NCBI GenBank assembly: GCA_030734395.1
Contig: JAUZTG010000042.1
Span: forward strand, 1,364,001 to 1,428,000
Length of the DNA: 64,000 bases
Direction: 5' to 3'
Origin: Sarocladium kiliense
Taxonomy: Eukaryota > Ascomycota > Sordariomycetes > Hypocreales > Sarocladiaceae
Below the pieces are notes generated by a model. That model ran no database searches. It saw only the letters and a list, made by a program, of their open reading frames with translations, and was not told where the DNA came from. Positions 45,495-56,420 of the stretch are shown piece after piece (the stretch's first letter is position 1; each line of letters begins with the position of its first letter). The position numbers and the translations under genes are program-made.

Positions 45495-47356
45495 TCATAT
45501 CCATCTCGGTGCATTCAGGATCAGCCCCATCAAACAGCCAGAAAGCAGTGCCGTCACAGGGACTGTGATGAGCCATCCCATGTATATCCAAGCGACAAGC
45601 TTGGGGTTGATACAGCGCCAATCGCCGTTGGCAAGCCCGACACCGACAGTGGCGCCAGTAATGCATTGTGTCGTCGAGACCGGCAGCGCCATTCTGGTTG
45701 CTACCAAAATCGTACTGGCACTAGCCAGCTCCATGCAGAATCCACGACTAGGCGATATCAAGGTGAGACGATTGCCCAGCGTTCTCATGACGTGATAACC
45801 GTAGGTGAGTAGACCTAATACGATTGCTGCGCCTCCAAAACATAGGATCCAGATAGGAACGTGGACGGTTTGACCAACCTCTCCACGTTGCCAAACCTCG
45901 TAAGCTGTCGTGAAGGGCCCGATGGCGTTCGCAACATCGTTAGCCCCATGTGTGAAGGAGGCAGCGGCCGCCGTAAGGATCTGTAATGCCGAGTACATGT
46001 ACTCAGCTCGATTATCGAAGTGTGATGACCTGGCATGCATGTCTTCCAGATCCCATTTCAAGACCGCGTTACGTTTCTGCATGCTGATGACATCCTTCTC
46101 GAGGCCGCGTAGCATGAATCGATTCAGGCGCCAGGCAAGCACAGCCGGCCTGTGCCACGAGCCACTAGGTCTTGGTGGCGTGAGGTCTTCGGCCTTCATG
46201 TCCTGCTGAAATTGCGGAGGTGTCTGTGGTAGTGGCTGAGCTGGGGGTGGGAGAATGAGGTCGTCTTCCTTGTCGCCTTGGTCTGGAGGCTCGCCATTGG
46301 GTGTCTGGATAGACTGCATTAGGGACTCGGAAGCGCGGACGTATGCGAGTTCTTCGGCTGTAAGATGTCCGCGGTAAAAGTCTCTGATGGCAGGCTTGAA
46401 GAAGCCGAAAGGTGTCGGAGGTGGCGGAGACCGTTTGAAGAGGACAGGTCCATAGAAGAGGTGGTACCACTTCAGTGTCCAGTCCTCTCTCAGTATTCTG
46501 ACCCATAAGTAGGGCAGAACAAAGAAGGAATGCAGAGCTGTGAAAACACTCGCCGTTGCGAGAATGATGATGAGGACGACTCTGTCGGACAGGTCTGCCG
46601 TATGCACGCCTTTCCAGACGACCAGCACTGTGCCATGTGAGCCTTGAAGATCCCGGGTCAGAGGAGGGCAACTTACTTGTTATCGCCGCGACGGTGAGGA
46701 AAGTGTAGAATGGAATAGAGTACATGGCTCTGCGAACCGCATTCCGCTTGATGAGGACCATAAACTTGGTGAAGAGAAAGAGAAGGGCACCGAACACGCC
46801 CGCGATGCCCGGTGCAATGATCCATGCCGCGAAGACCTGTGCGACCCCAGTCCACCCCCAGTTGACTTTGGTTATGCCGATCGACGCGGTTCCTGCGCCG
46901 ACTAGACCTCCAATAATCGAATGCGTGGTCGAGACAGGCATGCCGTACCTTGTTGCAACGGTGAGAAATACAGAGGAGCCGAAAACAGTGCACATCATGG
47001 CAAGTAGAAGAACCGGGGGAGCATCATCGTAATGGGCTGGGTCGATGATCTTCGTGCGGATCGTATCGGCGACTCGACTCCCGACGGAGACGCTGCCAGC
47101 AAACTCGCAGACCGAAGCGATGGCCATGGCCTGCTTCATGGTCAACGACCTCGATGAAACCGAGGTGGCGAACGAATTCGCGACATCGTTTGCTCCTGAG
47201 GTACCTTGGGGTCAGTGATGTCGTACTACCACGGCTATAGCCACTCCCTGGCAGCTCCAGCTTTTATGTAGCGGACTTACCAATGTTCCAAGCATCGAGA
47301 AAGGCGAAAAAGACGGTGATGGCGAAGATATAGTCGTATTTGTGAAGAACTGGCAT
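45495..47356 (-). CDS. Na+/phosphate symporter, PHO89/PHO-4 type (PiT family)
   Basis: Three exons fit: 47356-47281, 47195-46677 and 46627-45495, with introns of 85 and 49 nt, giving 575 residues. Both halves of the PiT inverted repeat carry the family signature: GANDVANSFATSVSSRSLT near the N-terminus (rebuilt by the first splice) and GANDVANAIGPFTTAYE near the C-terminus. Paired STTHSIIGGLVGAG and STTQCITGATVGVG motifs also fit. The halves are joined by a long hydrophilic, Pro-rich cytosolic loop (genomic about 46050-46450). Homologues (yeast Pho89, Neurospora PHO-4) import phosphate with sodium at the plasma membrane at high pH and are induced by phosphate starvation. Two PHO4-type sites lie upstream. 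Confidence 0.95.
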
Positions 47357-47755
47357 GATTGGGCGACACTACATGCCACCTGAGTCAGACAAAAGACTCG
47401 AGAGTCTTTCTCCAGCCTCTGTCTGCTTCGGAAGACTCGGAATCCAAGACTGAATCAATCTCGAGGAGAATAGTTGCCGGATATCGGTTTACTCAACCGA
47501 GTCAGGTATGCGCGATGCTGGCTGAGGACATGCTGCGCGGTATTGATGGAGCTGACGGTACTGTTTGCGTTGAAGAAAGGTCACTTGATGATATGCGGAA
47601 GCATCGCGTCTCTCACCGGTATTCGATAGCTGATGTCCATGGTAGTTATAACGTCTCCTGTTGCAGAATGACAGAGCCTACCGGCCGTCTCGGTGCTTAA
47701 AAGGGTGTTGGGTGGGCATCGAGGCTGGGCGGCCCACGAGAGTCAAGGACGGACG

Positions 47756-47763
47756 CACGTGGG
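47756..47763 (+). promoter_or_regulatory. PHO4/NUC-1-type E-box, CACGTGGG
   Basis: CACGTGGG is identical to the high-affinity Pho4 site (UASp2) of yeast PHO5. It lies about 400 bp upstream of the symporter start. Confidence 0.6.
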
Positions 47764-47813
47764 TTGCGTTGGACTATGCGCCACACACAATTGCCACAGC
47801 AAATCGTTTGACG

Positions 47814-47821
47814 CACGTTTT
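47814..47821 (+). promoter_or_regulatory. PHO4/NUC-1-type site, CACGTTTT
   Basis: CACGTTTT is identical to the UASp1 Pho4 site of yeast PHO5. It lies 58 bp beyond the CACGTGGG site and about 460 bp upstream of the symporter start. Confidence 0.6.
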
Positions 47822-48869
47822 GCCGTGTCTATGGTCATTCACGAGCACCCGGAAGGACGAATTCAATAGTCTGTTTTCATTGTGTCGGAAGTGAGTGCCT
47901 TTGCATTACAGCTTGGAGACTCGTCGTAACTCGCCTCCACCATCACCTTATTATTTACTCCTCGCCATTCAGATGCGATAGAGGCTTCCAGGGGTTTGAT
48001 CATGAACGATGACCGTACCTTGCATGAGTTGCCCTTTGCGGGTTTAAGCAGCCAATCAAGGATCCAAATCACGCCACAATTCCAGTCTCAAGCTAGGCCG
48101 CGTCATTCTGAATCCTGTCAAGTCATGAGGAAGGCAGAGAGGCTTAGCCACGAGAACTATTGACTGATTCAAAGACGCAGGCATGAGAAGATCCCACAAT
48201 GCTGGACTCTCCGGAGGCGTAAATGCCAGTGATTTGAACTTGATCTACTTTATTCAAAGCGTAGACGCACCGCTCTTCGACGGGACCTAGAAAGCAGACA
48301 AGGTAACGCCTTTTCCGTTTATGGTGATGCATACAGAAGAAGAAGCCCGTCATTCGTCGACTTCAGAAGCTGTTCAGCGTGGCGAAGATCTTCGTCGTTG
48401 TGCTGGGTGGAAAAGAGACACAGGTAGGTACTGTACCACTCTACCTATGGAATCGATCGCACCCCTAACGGGGAAGTCACAGGCAGTCTGTTGCGCAGCG
48501 ATGCTTGACTGAACCTGATTCTGACGTCTCTTCCGGGGAGCGCAGCCAGCTGGGGTTTGTCTGCTGAGCGCCAGCAACATCATTACGATACGAGGATGCA
48601 GGGCAGCACGAGCTAGGTGATCTGTCGTCCAGACTTCTGTCAAGGATGATGAATTTCCTTCTAGAAAGGACGGAAACACTGGACCGGGATGACTTGGGGT
48701 CCCTCGTGAAGTACGGCTGGACGGGCGGCAGGTCAACGTGAAGACACCTGCCGGCGTGTGCATCCAATTAAGGTCGTCGAAAGAATATTCCTGAGTTAAT
48801 ATTGAATCACTCTGCTAAAGGCAGAGATTCAGACTGCAACGGAATGCCCGGTATACCGGACGATAGGCC

Positions 48870-49843
48870 TCAATTCACCTCCCCATAGACGAATCCCGGA
48901 ACTGCAAGCGGCTTTTCTCCTCTTTTCTCTCTCCACTTGTTGGACGACAGGACGATCTCGGGGCACCCTTGAATAAGCCATGCCCATCTGCGAGCGAAGG
49001 GCTGACTCATTTCCCAGCTTCGAGGATCCCAAGGATCACCCCAAACTGCAAGCCCAACCCATTCTCGTTGATCCCCATCCGTCTCAATGATGTCTCTATA
49101 TAGCTGATCATGAATCATCTCTTCGTTTTCTGGCGACATCATCCCTCCTACCGTGAAGAGGTTGTGACGCATTCTGGGGAGTGGAAGAAGATCGAGCCAT
49201 GGGTGATGCGTCCTCCTCAATTGGGCTTCAGTAGGCACCAAGGTAGCTGGCGTCGAGGTCATCGTTGACAGTGCCGCTGTAGTAGATATGTTTCCATCGC
49301 GGCCAAATGGCGATATCATCTCGCAGATGAGCCAGTCAAATGAGAATCCCAAGGCGGCCGCATTTCTTGTGAGCCCATTAATTGTGTTCACTTGGATGAT
49401 CCTAAGATGGTGTTCAGCTCGAGGATCTCCAGTCTGGTAGCTTCTCAAGGCTTTTTCGGTGAAGTTGTTTAGTATTTCCCGTTTCAGAGCTACATCGTCT
49501 GCGGTGCAATGCGTAAATGATAGGTAGGCAGTGAAAATACTGCAACCTTCCGGTGTGTGATCTGATTGTCGCATCACTGTGCTGGTAGCCGATGGATCCT
49601 TGTCCTGCAGCCCTGCGTTCCGTCTCCTTCGTTCTCTTGCTAGGTCAATGTCAGCACTCGGCGGCTCAAGCGGTGGTGCTTCGGTAAAGGCATACACAAT
49701 CGCTGGTTGAGTCTGTTCTGGAGCCTCTTACGCTCCCGCTGATTCGTGATGCCTGACCAGTCCTCGCCAGCTGCAAAGGGCCTAGTCGGCAGCATAATGC
49801 AATTCATGGATTGCGCCAGGGGTATGACTTCCTGTTTTACCAT
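48870..49843 (-). CDS. bZIP-type transcription factor with DUF3425 domain
   Basis: Two exons fit, 49843-49696 and 49639-48870, with a 56-nt intron (GTATGC donor, CTGAC branch site, CCTAG acceptor). The splice joins DWSGITNQRERKRLQNRLNQ to RLSRERRRRNAGLQDKD, rebuilding the basic region with the Asn-Arg-x-x-Gln-Arg pattern of fungal bZIP-DUF3425 proteins. The C-terminal DUF3425 features are visible: TRNAAALGFSFDWLICEMIS, HHPWLDLLPLPRMRHNL, WGDPWDPRSWEMSQPFARRW and LQGCPE-like WLIQGCPEIV. No clear leucine zipper is seen, which is usual here. The start is uncertain: ATGs exist at 49873, 49843, 49807 and 49795, and 49843 has the best context. Nuclear regulator; targets unknown. Confidence 0.8.
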
Positions 49844-50778
49844 TTTCGAGATGATTTCTTTCGCACTCTGCATGCAATACCTGATGAGAGAACCCGCAGT
49901 GCTGACGCAGATGCCCTGAGGCAAAGGGCCAGGCTCGGTTTGGTCCGAGTCTCATTAGAGCCTCATGAGCCCATGCCAATCCGTTTGATCGAAGGAATGT
50001 AGCCCATGATGGTGTGAGGGAACGGATCAAGATTGCACCATGAGGTAGTTCGCCACCAGAGGCTTTGCTGACACATGCTTGATCCTAGTTCCTCCCATCG
50101 CGACCATTGCCTTGCCCTGATGTTCGCTCAGTAACTCCGTAGGAACACACCGCTAACATGCTCGGCGGCACGCTAATGCAGTTGGCTGACAGTCTCCACT
50201 ACACGTATTACAGATCCGAAGACGATGGAAAAGATGTCTTCCCCATCATGGAAGAAGTCGATCTCGGGTCAACTTTATTGATGTTTGTCAGAGGGCCTCG
50301 ACATGAAATGAAAGTCTTGCCAGCCCCTTCATATTGCTCCGAGATCGGCAGCTGTTGTCCCAGGCAGTTTAAGCCAACGTGGACCAAATTAGTATGCGAT
50401 GCCATGCAAATTGTAGGCCAAGAATAACTTTCTCGATTCGAACTTGTACCAAGCTTTCTCCATTGCCGTCTAAATGCAACTTCGAGGGTCTCGATGGTTC
50501 CGGGGTTATACTTGGTGACTACCGACAACAAACCTCGTTCTTTCTACTTTCGCAACATTTGCGACACATTTAGCCAATGAGGGGAGCAACCGCAATTCCG
50601 TGATAGCTCAGGGGCCATCTATTCGCTTACAGTTGGTCCCCTTGGGTCTGGACCGTTCCAAAGCTTAGATCTCTTATCCATAGCGTCTTCCGAAGCCACA
50701 CAACCTACAATCGAGAAAAATGTTCTTCTATGGGAAAGTGATTTCTTTACTAGTCTTCATGGACAATGATACGATTAG
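49844..50778. other. Intergenic region, no supported gene
   Basis: Divergent promoter region between the bZIP gene and the SET gene. The frames at 50158-50427 and 50208-50531 oppose each other and lack motifs. Confidence 0.5.
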
Positions 50779-51976
50779 ATGAACTCACCGCACCCCCAGC
50801 ACGCTATTCCAACATCTCTTAGCATGGAGCAACTACCATACATCCACCCAGATCTGACAATCAATGAGTCTCCCAAGAAAGGGAGACTAGTCCAGGCTAC
50901 CAGCGCGATTAAACGCCACGACATCATCCTAAGGGATGCTCCTTATGCACTTGTGCCAGCGTTGCTGATCGATGAGCCCCCATTTTTGCTATGCAACCGT
51001 CACGAATGCTCCCGCAGACTTCCTCGCCAACAGACCCGACTCGATCAAAGTCAGCCCCCGCGGTGTACGCATCGCTGTCTCCCGGAAGCGGTGTGGTGCG
51101 ATGAACAGTGCAGGTCAAAAGATGCCGAACGCCATGAGCTTGAGTGCCTGTGGCTGAAGAAAACGTCGAGAGAGATACGTAGCTCATATGGCGACAGCGA
51201 ATTTGTGTTAATGTGGCTCATCATCCGGATACTCATCAACAGACATCTCAAAAACGAAAGAAGTCACGATATGGTACTTCCACAGTCAGAAAGCGATCCA
51301 ATAGATCGCAGAGTCGAAGATGTCCCGCATAACAGCAACCAGCCTCACCAACCGATGAAGTGGCTTGGCTCTCACTTCAACAGGAGAGGCTGGGAGTCAG
51401 TCTGGAATCTGGAAGGTGACCCGACATTCTTCTCACCCGAGAAAGTCAAACACTGGCGCACGATGACAAGCAACTACATCTGTAACGGCATCCTGCCCTT
51501 GAAGTACCCCATGGACGAGATCGTGAACCTCATCTGCAAGATCGAGCTCAATTCTTTCGGCCTTTATCCCGGAGTGACTGGCCAATACCCCGTGGTCTCA
51601 ACAGAAGGTCGGGGAGATTACTACGGCGGTGGCGTATACCCCACAGCCGCCATGTTCAACCATTCGTGCTGTCCAAATGTTAGGAGATGATGCCAATAGC
51701 TTCCCCATTTGGTGCGATTACCCAGAGCTGACAACAGTGCTTCCTTAGGTCACTCATGAGTTGGACGAATTTGGTCGGCGGGTCTTCAGAGCTGGTCGGA
51801 ACATTGACGTCGGCGAAGAGTGTTGTATATCGTACTTCGACTTGGCCGAGTTTCCCGGGTCAACGGCGCGTCGAGAAGCTATCATGACGAGCTGGAACTT
51901 TGCTTGTGACTGCAGAAGATGCGAGGAAGACATGGAGGTACCGGGTTTTCTGCAGGCATTGGATTTGGATATTTGA
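50779..51976 (+). CDS. SET-domain (SMYD-like) protein methyltransferase
   Basis: Two exons, 50779-51678 and 51749-51976, with a 70-nt intron give 375 residues. The SET domain starts at about residue 35 (KGRLVQATSAIKRHDIILRD) and is interrupted by a Cys/His-rich MYND-like insertion (CNRHECSRR, CTHRCLPEAVWCDEQCRSKD, ERHELECLW). This interruption is the SMYD layout. The cofactor motif NHSCCPN directly precedes the intron and continues as VTHELDEF. GEECCISYFDL and the post-SET CDCRRC complete the catalytic part. Such proteins methylate histones or cytosolic proteins; the substrate is not predictable. The C-terminal TPR-like region of animal SMYDs is absent. Confidence 0.88.
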
Positions 51977-52466
51977 TAGACGACTCAACCAACCTCTAGC
52001 GGCTCCCTTTGAACATAACTCACTGAGTAGTAGCATTGATATACAAGCGTTTCGACTTCCTCTACTCAGCACGGCGGGCCATGAATGCTTGGGAGTCCGG
52101 AACTTGATCCCTTATCAGTCCGCAACCAGCCTCTCCGTTGGTGATGCGACGGTGGTCCATCCTCAGCTGTATCGGTCTACACCTCCACAGAGCCTAGCCA
52201 TGACCCTTGGATTAAGCCAGAAGCACACAAGCTGACATAAATCCACGAAACGGTCACATTAGGCCCACTATGTGATCATAGAATTGAGATAGATGGACGT
52301 TTTCTTCGTTTATTGAGTACTCATGTTGCATTTGCAGCTCAGTGGGGTCTCTTCAACTCCTTTGGTGAGTACTTCCAGCGCGGAGCTCGGAGATGACTGG
52401 CAAATAGCACTACCACCCAACTTGCGAACTCATGGACTTGCCTTCCACTCTCTTCCCGGGGGTTGG
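51977..52466. other. Convergent 3' flank
   Basis: Spacer of 490 bp between the stop codons of the SET gene and the minus-strand glycosidase. No gene seen. Confidence 0.5.
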
Positions 52467-53971
52467 TCAATAGGACCCTCCGAGCAGTTCATATGCGAAA
52501 GCTGTTGAGTTTGTTGGTGGATCAAACGTAATAACAAGCTGTAGTAGACGCGGCGGGTAAGCGGAAGTCTGCAAGCATCGACCCATTAGGGGGGCGAAAC
52601 GTACCTTGTCGCCTGAGAAGCTGTGCTCACTGACACCCAGGTCTTTGGGCGGGCCGGTGTCAGTAGTCTTTCCCGCCCAGTCAAACTGAATGGTTCGAAT
52701 CTCGACCGAGCCTTCTTCTGGGAGACCCAGAGCGGACAGGCCTGTCACAACAAGCTCGTAAGGAGCCTCAACAGTCCTGGTTCCGGCAATCAGCTTGGCA
52801 GTCTTGCCAGAGACGACTGCGAAAGCATCAAAGAGAAGGTCATCCGATGCGCTAGTCTTGACACGGTCGCCTTTCATCTGCGTGTAGTATTCGTAAAGAT
52901 ACCACTCGCCGTTGGGGCTATAGGAACCGTCATCATGGAAGATCAGGTCTGCCATCAGATCATGCAGAGCACCGCCGCTACCCCAATTTGCGCGGAGACC
53001 ACGGAGGTCGTGGCGTTCCAGTTGAGCCAAATACCATGTGGTGTGGGACGGGTTCTGTGCCTCGGGCCACGCGTATTCGTTGATATCAATGGGTCTTTCG
53101 GGCAGATCATATGTGGCTCTCATGCTGTTGAAGTCTGGCATAACCTTGTCAGGCTGTCGATCTTCATCGCCAATCTGATGCCAGGCATAGATGTCTGGAA
53201 TCGCGTTGCTCGTCGAGATGTGCTCCATCCAGCGATTCCACTTGTCCGATCCAGGAGAAGGTGCACTGGCAGCAGACGGTCCGCTAATGAGCGTGTCGGG
53301 GAGGTGTTTCCTGGGTTCAGTTAGCTTTTGGTCCGCAATTGTGTTGCCGGAAGGGAGCCATACCTCACGATCTCGTGTGCCCTGACATAGTATTCGAGAT
53401 ATTGGTCCCATGATCTGGGCCAAAAGGTGTCAATGTCGGGCTCGTTCCAAATATCGAACACCAAGCCTTCAAGCATATCGTTTCCCTTCAAGTCGCTTAT
53501 CACTTGGTCAAGAAACTTCTCCATTTCAGACCAGTCACCATCGTCTCCAGGATACACTCCACCAAAGCCTCCATCAGCACCCCACAGATCATGTGGCAGC
53601 AAGATGAAGTCGCCGCCATACTTGCGAGTGGTTCGATAGTTTGAGAGAGTCGATTCCAGGCGGCCAATATAGGTGTCGTAACCTCCTGCTGCCCAGCCCA
53701 GCGCTGGAGCTGGGAGTTGTGCGCCTCCTGCTCGGCAAGCACGGAAGCCAAAGCCTGTGACAAGCCCCTCTGGGATTGATGTATCAGCTTCCACACCATT
53801 GTCTGGCCACCCATAGATGAAGCCGGAACCAAGGTGAGTAGCTTTGCCGACATGCTGGGAGAGATCCACTGACGCGCTACCATGAGGAGCCACGTCCTGT
53901 GATGCAATAAGGCTAGCTGCCGAGAGCAGCGCCAAAGCAATTGTATCCATTGAAGAATGCATTGTAATCAT
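52467..53971 (-). CDS. Secreted clan GH-A glycoside hydrolase (GH39-like)
   Basis: Two exons, 53971-53364 and 53310-52467, with a 53-nt intron give about 483 residues. A signal peptide (TIALALLSAASLIA) is present; start ATGs at 53971, 53962 or 53950 are all possible. The acid/base Glu is in FDIWNEPDIDTFW, and the nucleophile candidate Glu is in ININEY-type PIDINEYAWP. That spacing fits a clan GH-A (beta/alpha)8 barrel, and NEPD followed by the W-rich stretch recalls GH39. The C-terminal ~120 residues form a beta-rich accessory part. A GTACGT...TTGCAG stretch of 36 nt near the 3' end (about 52571-52606) is in frame and could be a very short intron or coding. Likely extracellular attack on plant or fungal polysaccharide. 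Confidence 0.75.
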
Positions 53972-54794
53972 TTGGAACTGATTCAATTGTCCTTTGCCTC
54001 ATCGCGATTTACAGCTGGCTGGTGCCCCTTTATATAGCTCTGATCAAGCCATGTCGATCTTGAGTGCTTTACACCGCGTACAGCTTTACCCCACAAACGA
54101 CCTCCAAATGCCGACGATCAGCGTTGCATCGTACGTGGGAACTCGGTCCATCTGTGTGGTTTAGCTATTCAGATTTACAGTTCTCAGCATGTCACGTCAC
54201 TTTCAACATCGACAGGTTCTGTTCGTTCTAGTGATGTAAGTCTGGCCAACAGAGAGCGCCGCAATTTGCTGTTTGAACCTCGGGTGCTTATTCCACCTGC
54301 ATCACAGATAAGCTTAAGGTAGCCGTGTCCTCTCTTTACTTTTAGTCGCTCTACGAAAGTATACCTGAGGCAATGCGCTCTCGGTCAAACGTGAAGAACT
54401 GAGAGTCTTCTCGAGCCAAGCCCAGATCCTCCGGTGGGGGTGGGGCCGACTCCAAATATCCGATGGGGATTTGCACCGGAATGGTATGATCGAAGCTGGG
54501 GGGTCGGATGACCATTGGCACGCTTATTTGAGCTTCAATCCTCTGTAGAAGTCCTGCTAGTGGCGTCTTAGTAGAGCTGTGGAGTCCAGTCGGACCTGTT
54601 TCCATTGATTCAATCTACCAGGCATCTTGTTGATGGTGTTTGTCGAGCTTGTTCAACTTCAAGCAGGACGGTTTCACAAAAGCATTAGTTCAAGCATCTG
54701 TTAAGCTGATGAGTCTGGAAGATTCTTTATTTCGGTAGAGGAGCTATGGGGAGCACATGTTGTATGACTAGAAACTAGCGAAGCAGAACTACAA
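53972..54794. other. Intergenic region with one doubtful small open frame
   Basis: Promoter of the secreted glycosidase and 3' flank of the sugar transporter. The only protein-like frame is listed separately at 54351-54605. Confidence 0.45.
54351..54605 (-). CDS. Doubtful small protein, 84 residues
   Basis: ATG at 54605; Pro-rich sequence (TPLAGLLQRIEAQISVPMVI, then GYLESAPPPPEDLGLARED). It lacks competing long frames on the other strand and could continue through a GTATAC donor near its end. No family is recognised, and it may be a fragment or chance frame. Confidence 0.25.
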   Translation of the reverse strand: METGPTGLHSSTKTPLAGLLQRIEAQISVPMVIRPPSFDHTIPVQIPIGYLESAPPPPEDLGLAREDSQFFTFDRERIASGILS

Positions 54795-56420
54795 TCACTG
54801 TTGCTTCAACAGCGCATTGTCGCCGTCGGCATAGGCATCGACCTTGTAAGAGCCGAACTCGCGTGTCCTAACTTTTCGCGCAAACAGAATGTCCAGCTCT
54901 TCAAAAGTCTTATCCTTAGTCTCAGGAAGTCGGAAATATGTCCAGATGAAGAAGACAAAAGCACAGCCACCCCAGAAGAAGCCTGTCTTTCCTCTCCAGT
55001 CTCCAGCCGTGGGGTTGAGCATGAAGGGATTGATGGAGTTGCATACAATCTGAGCAACATAATAGGCGATACGACTGAGGCACACGCTCTTGTTCCGGAG
55101 CCGCGTCGCCGATACCTCGGTGATGACAGCATAGCAGATCGGCCCGACGGTCATGTAATACACTCCAAGCCAGACAAGCATCAAGCTGGCTTGTGCAAAA
55201 TTGCCTGCCTCTGAGTCTCGAGCACCGACATCGATAAAACCAACACAAAGAAGAACCATGGTCAACACACCAAGTCCCCAGAGGTAGAGTGTTCTCCGCC
55301 CGAACCATGTCATGAGAAACCAAGCGACAATTGTGCCGACTGATGCAATTCCAAGACCACCGACGGCCATTTGGAATGAGATTGACTCTGGGAGGCCTGC
55401 CTGGACGAAGAAGTATGTCGGTGTTCCACCCATGGAGGAACCACAAAACGGTTGGGCCATGAAAGCCATGCACGCAATTTCGGTGCGGCGAAGGTCAACG
55501 CCCTTGAAGCAGTCGAGATACGATGTACCTTCATCAACGGACTTCTCGATCTCATTGGTGTGAACCATCATTGCCACCGTCTCCCTTGCGTGCTGCTTCT
55601 GTACTGCTGAGCCCAGTCGCATAACCACCTTCTCGGCATCTTCATACTTTCCATTGCGAACATAGAACCAAGGTGACTCTGGCGCAAACCAAAGAACCAC
55701 AAACAAGGGCACGGGCCAAACCCACTGAATTGCAAAGGGAATTCTGTACGACCATCTTGTCACCCAGCTGGAGAAGCCCTGCTGCACACCGGCAGAAATG
55801 AGTTGGCCAAGAGCCCAGCAGAGGTTGACATAGACGGTGAGGTAGCCGCGAAGTGCCAAAGGGCAAATCTCTGAAGCGTATGCTGGTGCCATGGTTGCAA
55901 AGACACCCCATGGAATGCCGCAAAAGAATTGACCCAACAATAGGATGGGTAGGCTTGGTGCAAAGAACGAGATGAAGACAAATCCGCAGATTGCCACGAG
56001 CGATGCCAGAAGGACCCTCCGATAACCGAACTTATGTGTGAAGTATCCGTTCGCAAAGGCACCGACGATTGTTCCGACGCTCACGGCATTGATGAGCCCA
56101 TTCTGCCAGGGTGCGGTGATCTCGTATGAGTCGGTCACGGGCGAGTATACTCCATAGTGCTGTCGAAAGGCTGGTTGGGCAAAGAAGGAGTTCATCAAAA
56201 CGATGTCATAACCCTCCATAATGATGGAAGTTGACACGAGGACAGACCACATGACAGCCTTGGGATAGCGACGAAACGCTTCGGCGAGCGTCAAGTTGTG
56301 CTCATTCTCTGCTGCTTCCTGTGCCAGCGTTGTCTCTTTCTCCAGATGCTCTGCATGGTGATCGTCTCCAAGAGCATCACTCTTGACAGGAGAGACACCG
56401 TCCTTGGCTGCTGAATTCAT
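54795..56420 (-). CDS. MFS alpha-glucoside:H+ symporter (MAL11/MPH-like sugar porter)
   Basis: Intronless; ATG at 56420 gives 541 residues (in-frame sequence upstream overlaps the promoter and is unlikely to be coding). A charged N-terminus of about 45 residues precedes 12 helices. Alpha-glucoside permease features are EGYDIVLMNSFFAQPAFRQH, LRGYLTVYVNLCWALGQLI, SYRIPFAIQWVWP and PESPWFYVRNGKYEDA, and the sugar-porter C-terminal motif PETKDKTFEELDILF. MAL-type carriers import maltose, isomaltose, trehalose or other alpha-glucosides with protons. The divergent GH31 gene at 56980 encodes an intracellular-looking alpha-glycosidase. The pair therefore looks like import followed by cytosolic hydrolysis of an alpha-linked disaccharide. 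Confidence 0.92.
   Translation of the reverse strand: MNSAAKDGVSPVKSDALGDDHHAEHLEKETTLAQEAAENEHNLTLAEAFRRYPKAVMWSVLVSTSIIMEGYDIVLMNSFFAQPAFRQHYGVYSPVTDSYEITAPWQNGLINAVSVGTIVGAFANGYFTHKFGYRRVLLASLVAICGFVFISFFAPSLPILLLGQFFCGIPWGVFATMAPAYASEICPLALRGYLTVYVNLCWALGQLISAGVQQGFSSWVTRWSYRIPFAIQWVWPVPLFVVLWFAPESPWFYVRNGKYEDAEKVVMRLGSAVQKQHARETVAMMVHTNEIEKSVDEGTSYLDCFKGVDLRRTEIACMAFMAQPFCGSSMGGTPTYFFVQAGLPESISFQMAVGGLGIASVGTIVAWFLMTWFGRRTLYLWGLGVLTMVLLCVGFIDVGARDSEAGNFAQASLMLVWLGVYYMTVGPICYAVITEVSATRLRNKSVCLSRIAYYVAQIVCNSINPFMLNPTAGDWRGKTGFFWGGCAFVFFIWTYFRLPETKDKTFEELDILFARKVRTREFGSYKVDAYADGDNALLKQQ

Larger units (their letters stand above)
47357..48869. other. Intergenic region carrying the phosphate-symporter promoter
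   Basis: No gene is supported. The first ~500 bp upstream of the symporter hold two PHO4/NUC-1-type sites, listed separately. Frames at 47359-47700 and 48374-48763 lack motifs. Confidence 0.5.

Noticed and set aside
49640..49700. Frameshift in the bZIP-DUF3425 gene
   Set aside because: A 56-nt intron with good donor, branch site and acceptor explains the change of frame and rebuilds the basic region.
52690..52710. Second tRNA B-box-like match (GGTTCGAATCTC)
   Set aside because: It lies inside the coding exon of the secreted glycosidase and no cloverleaf forms.
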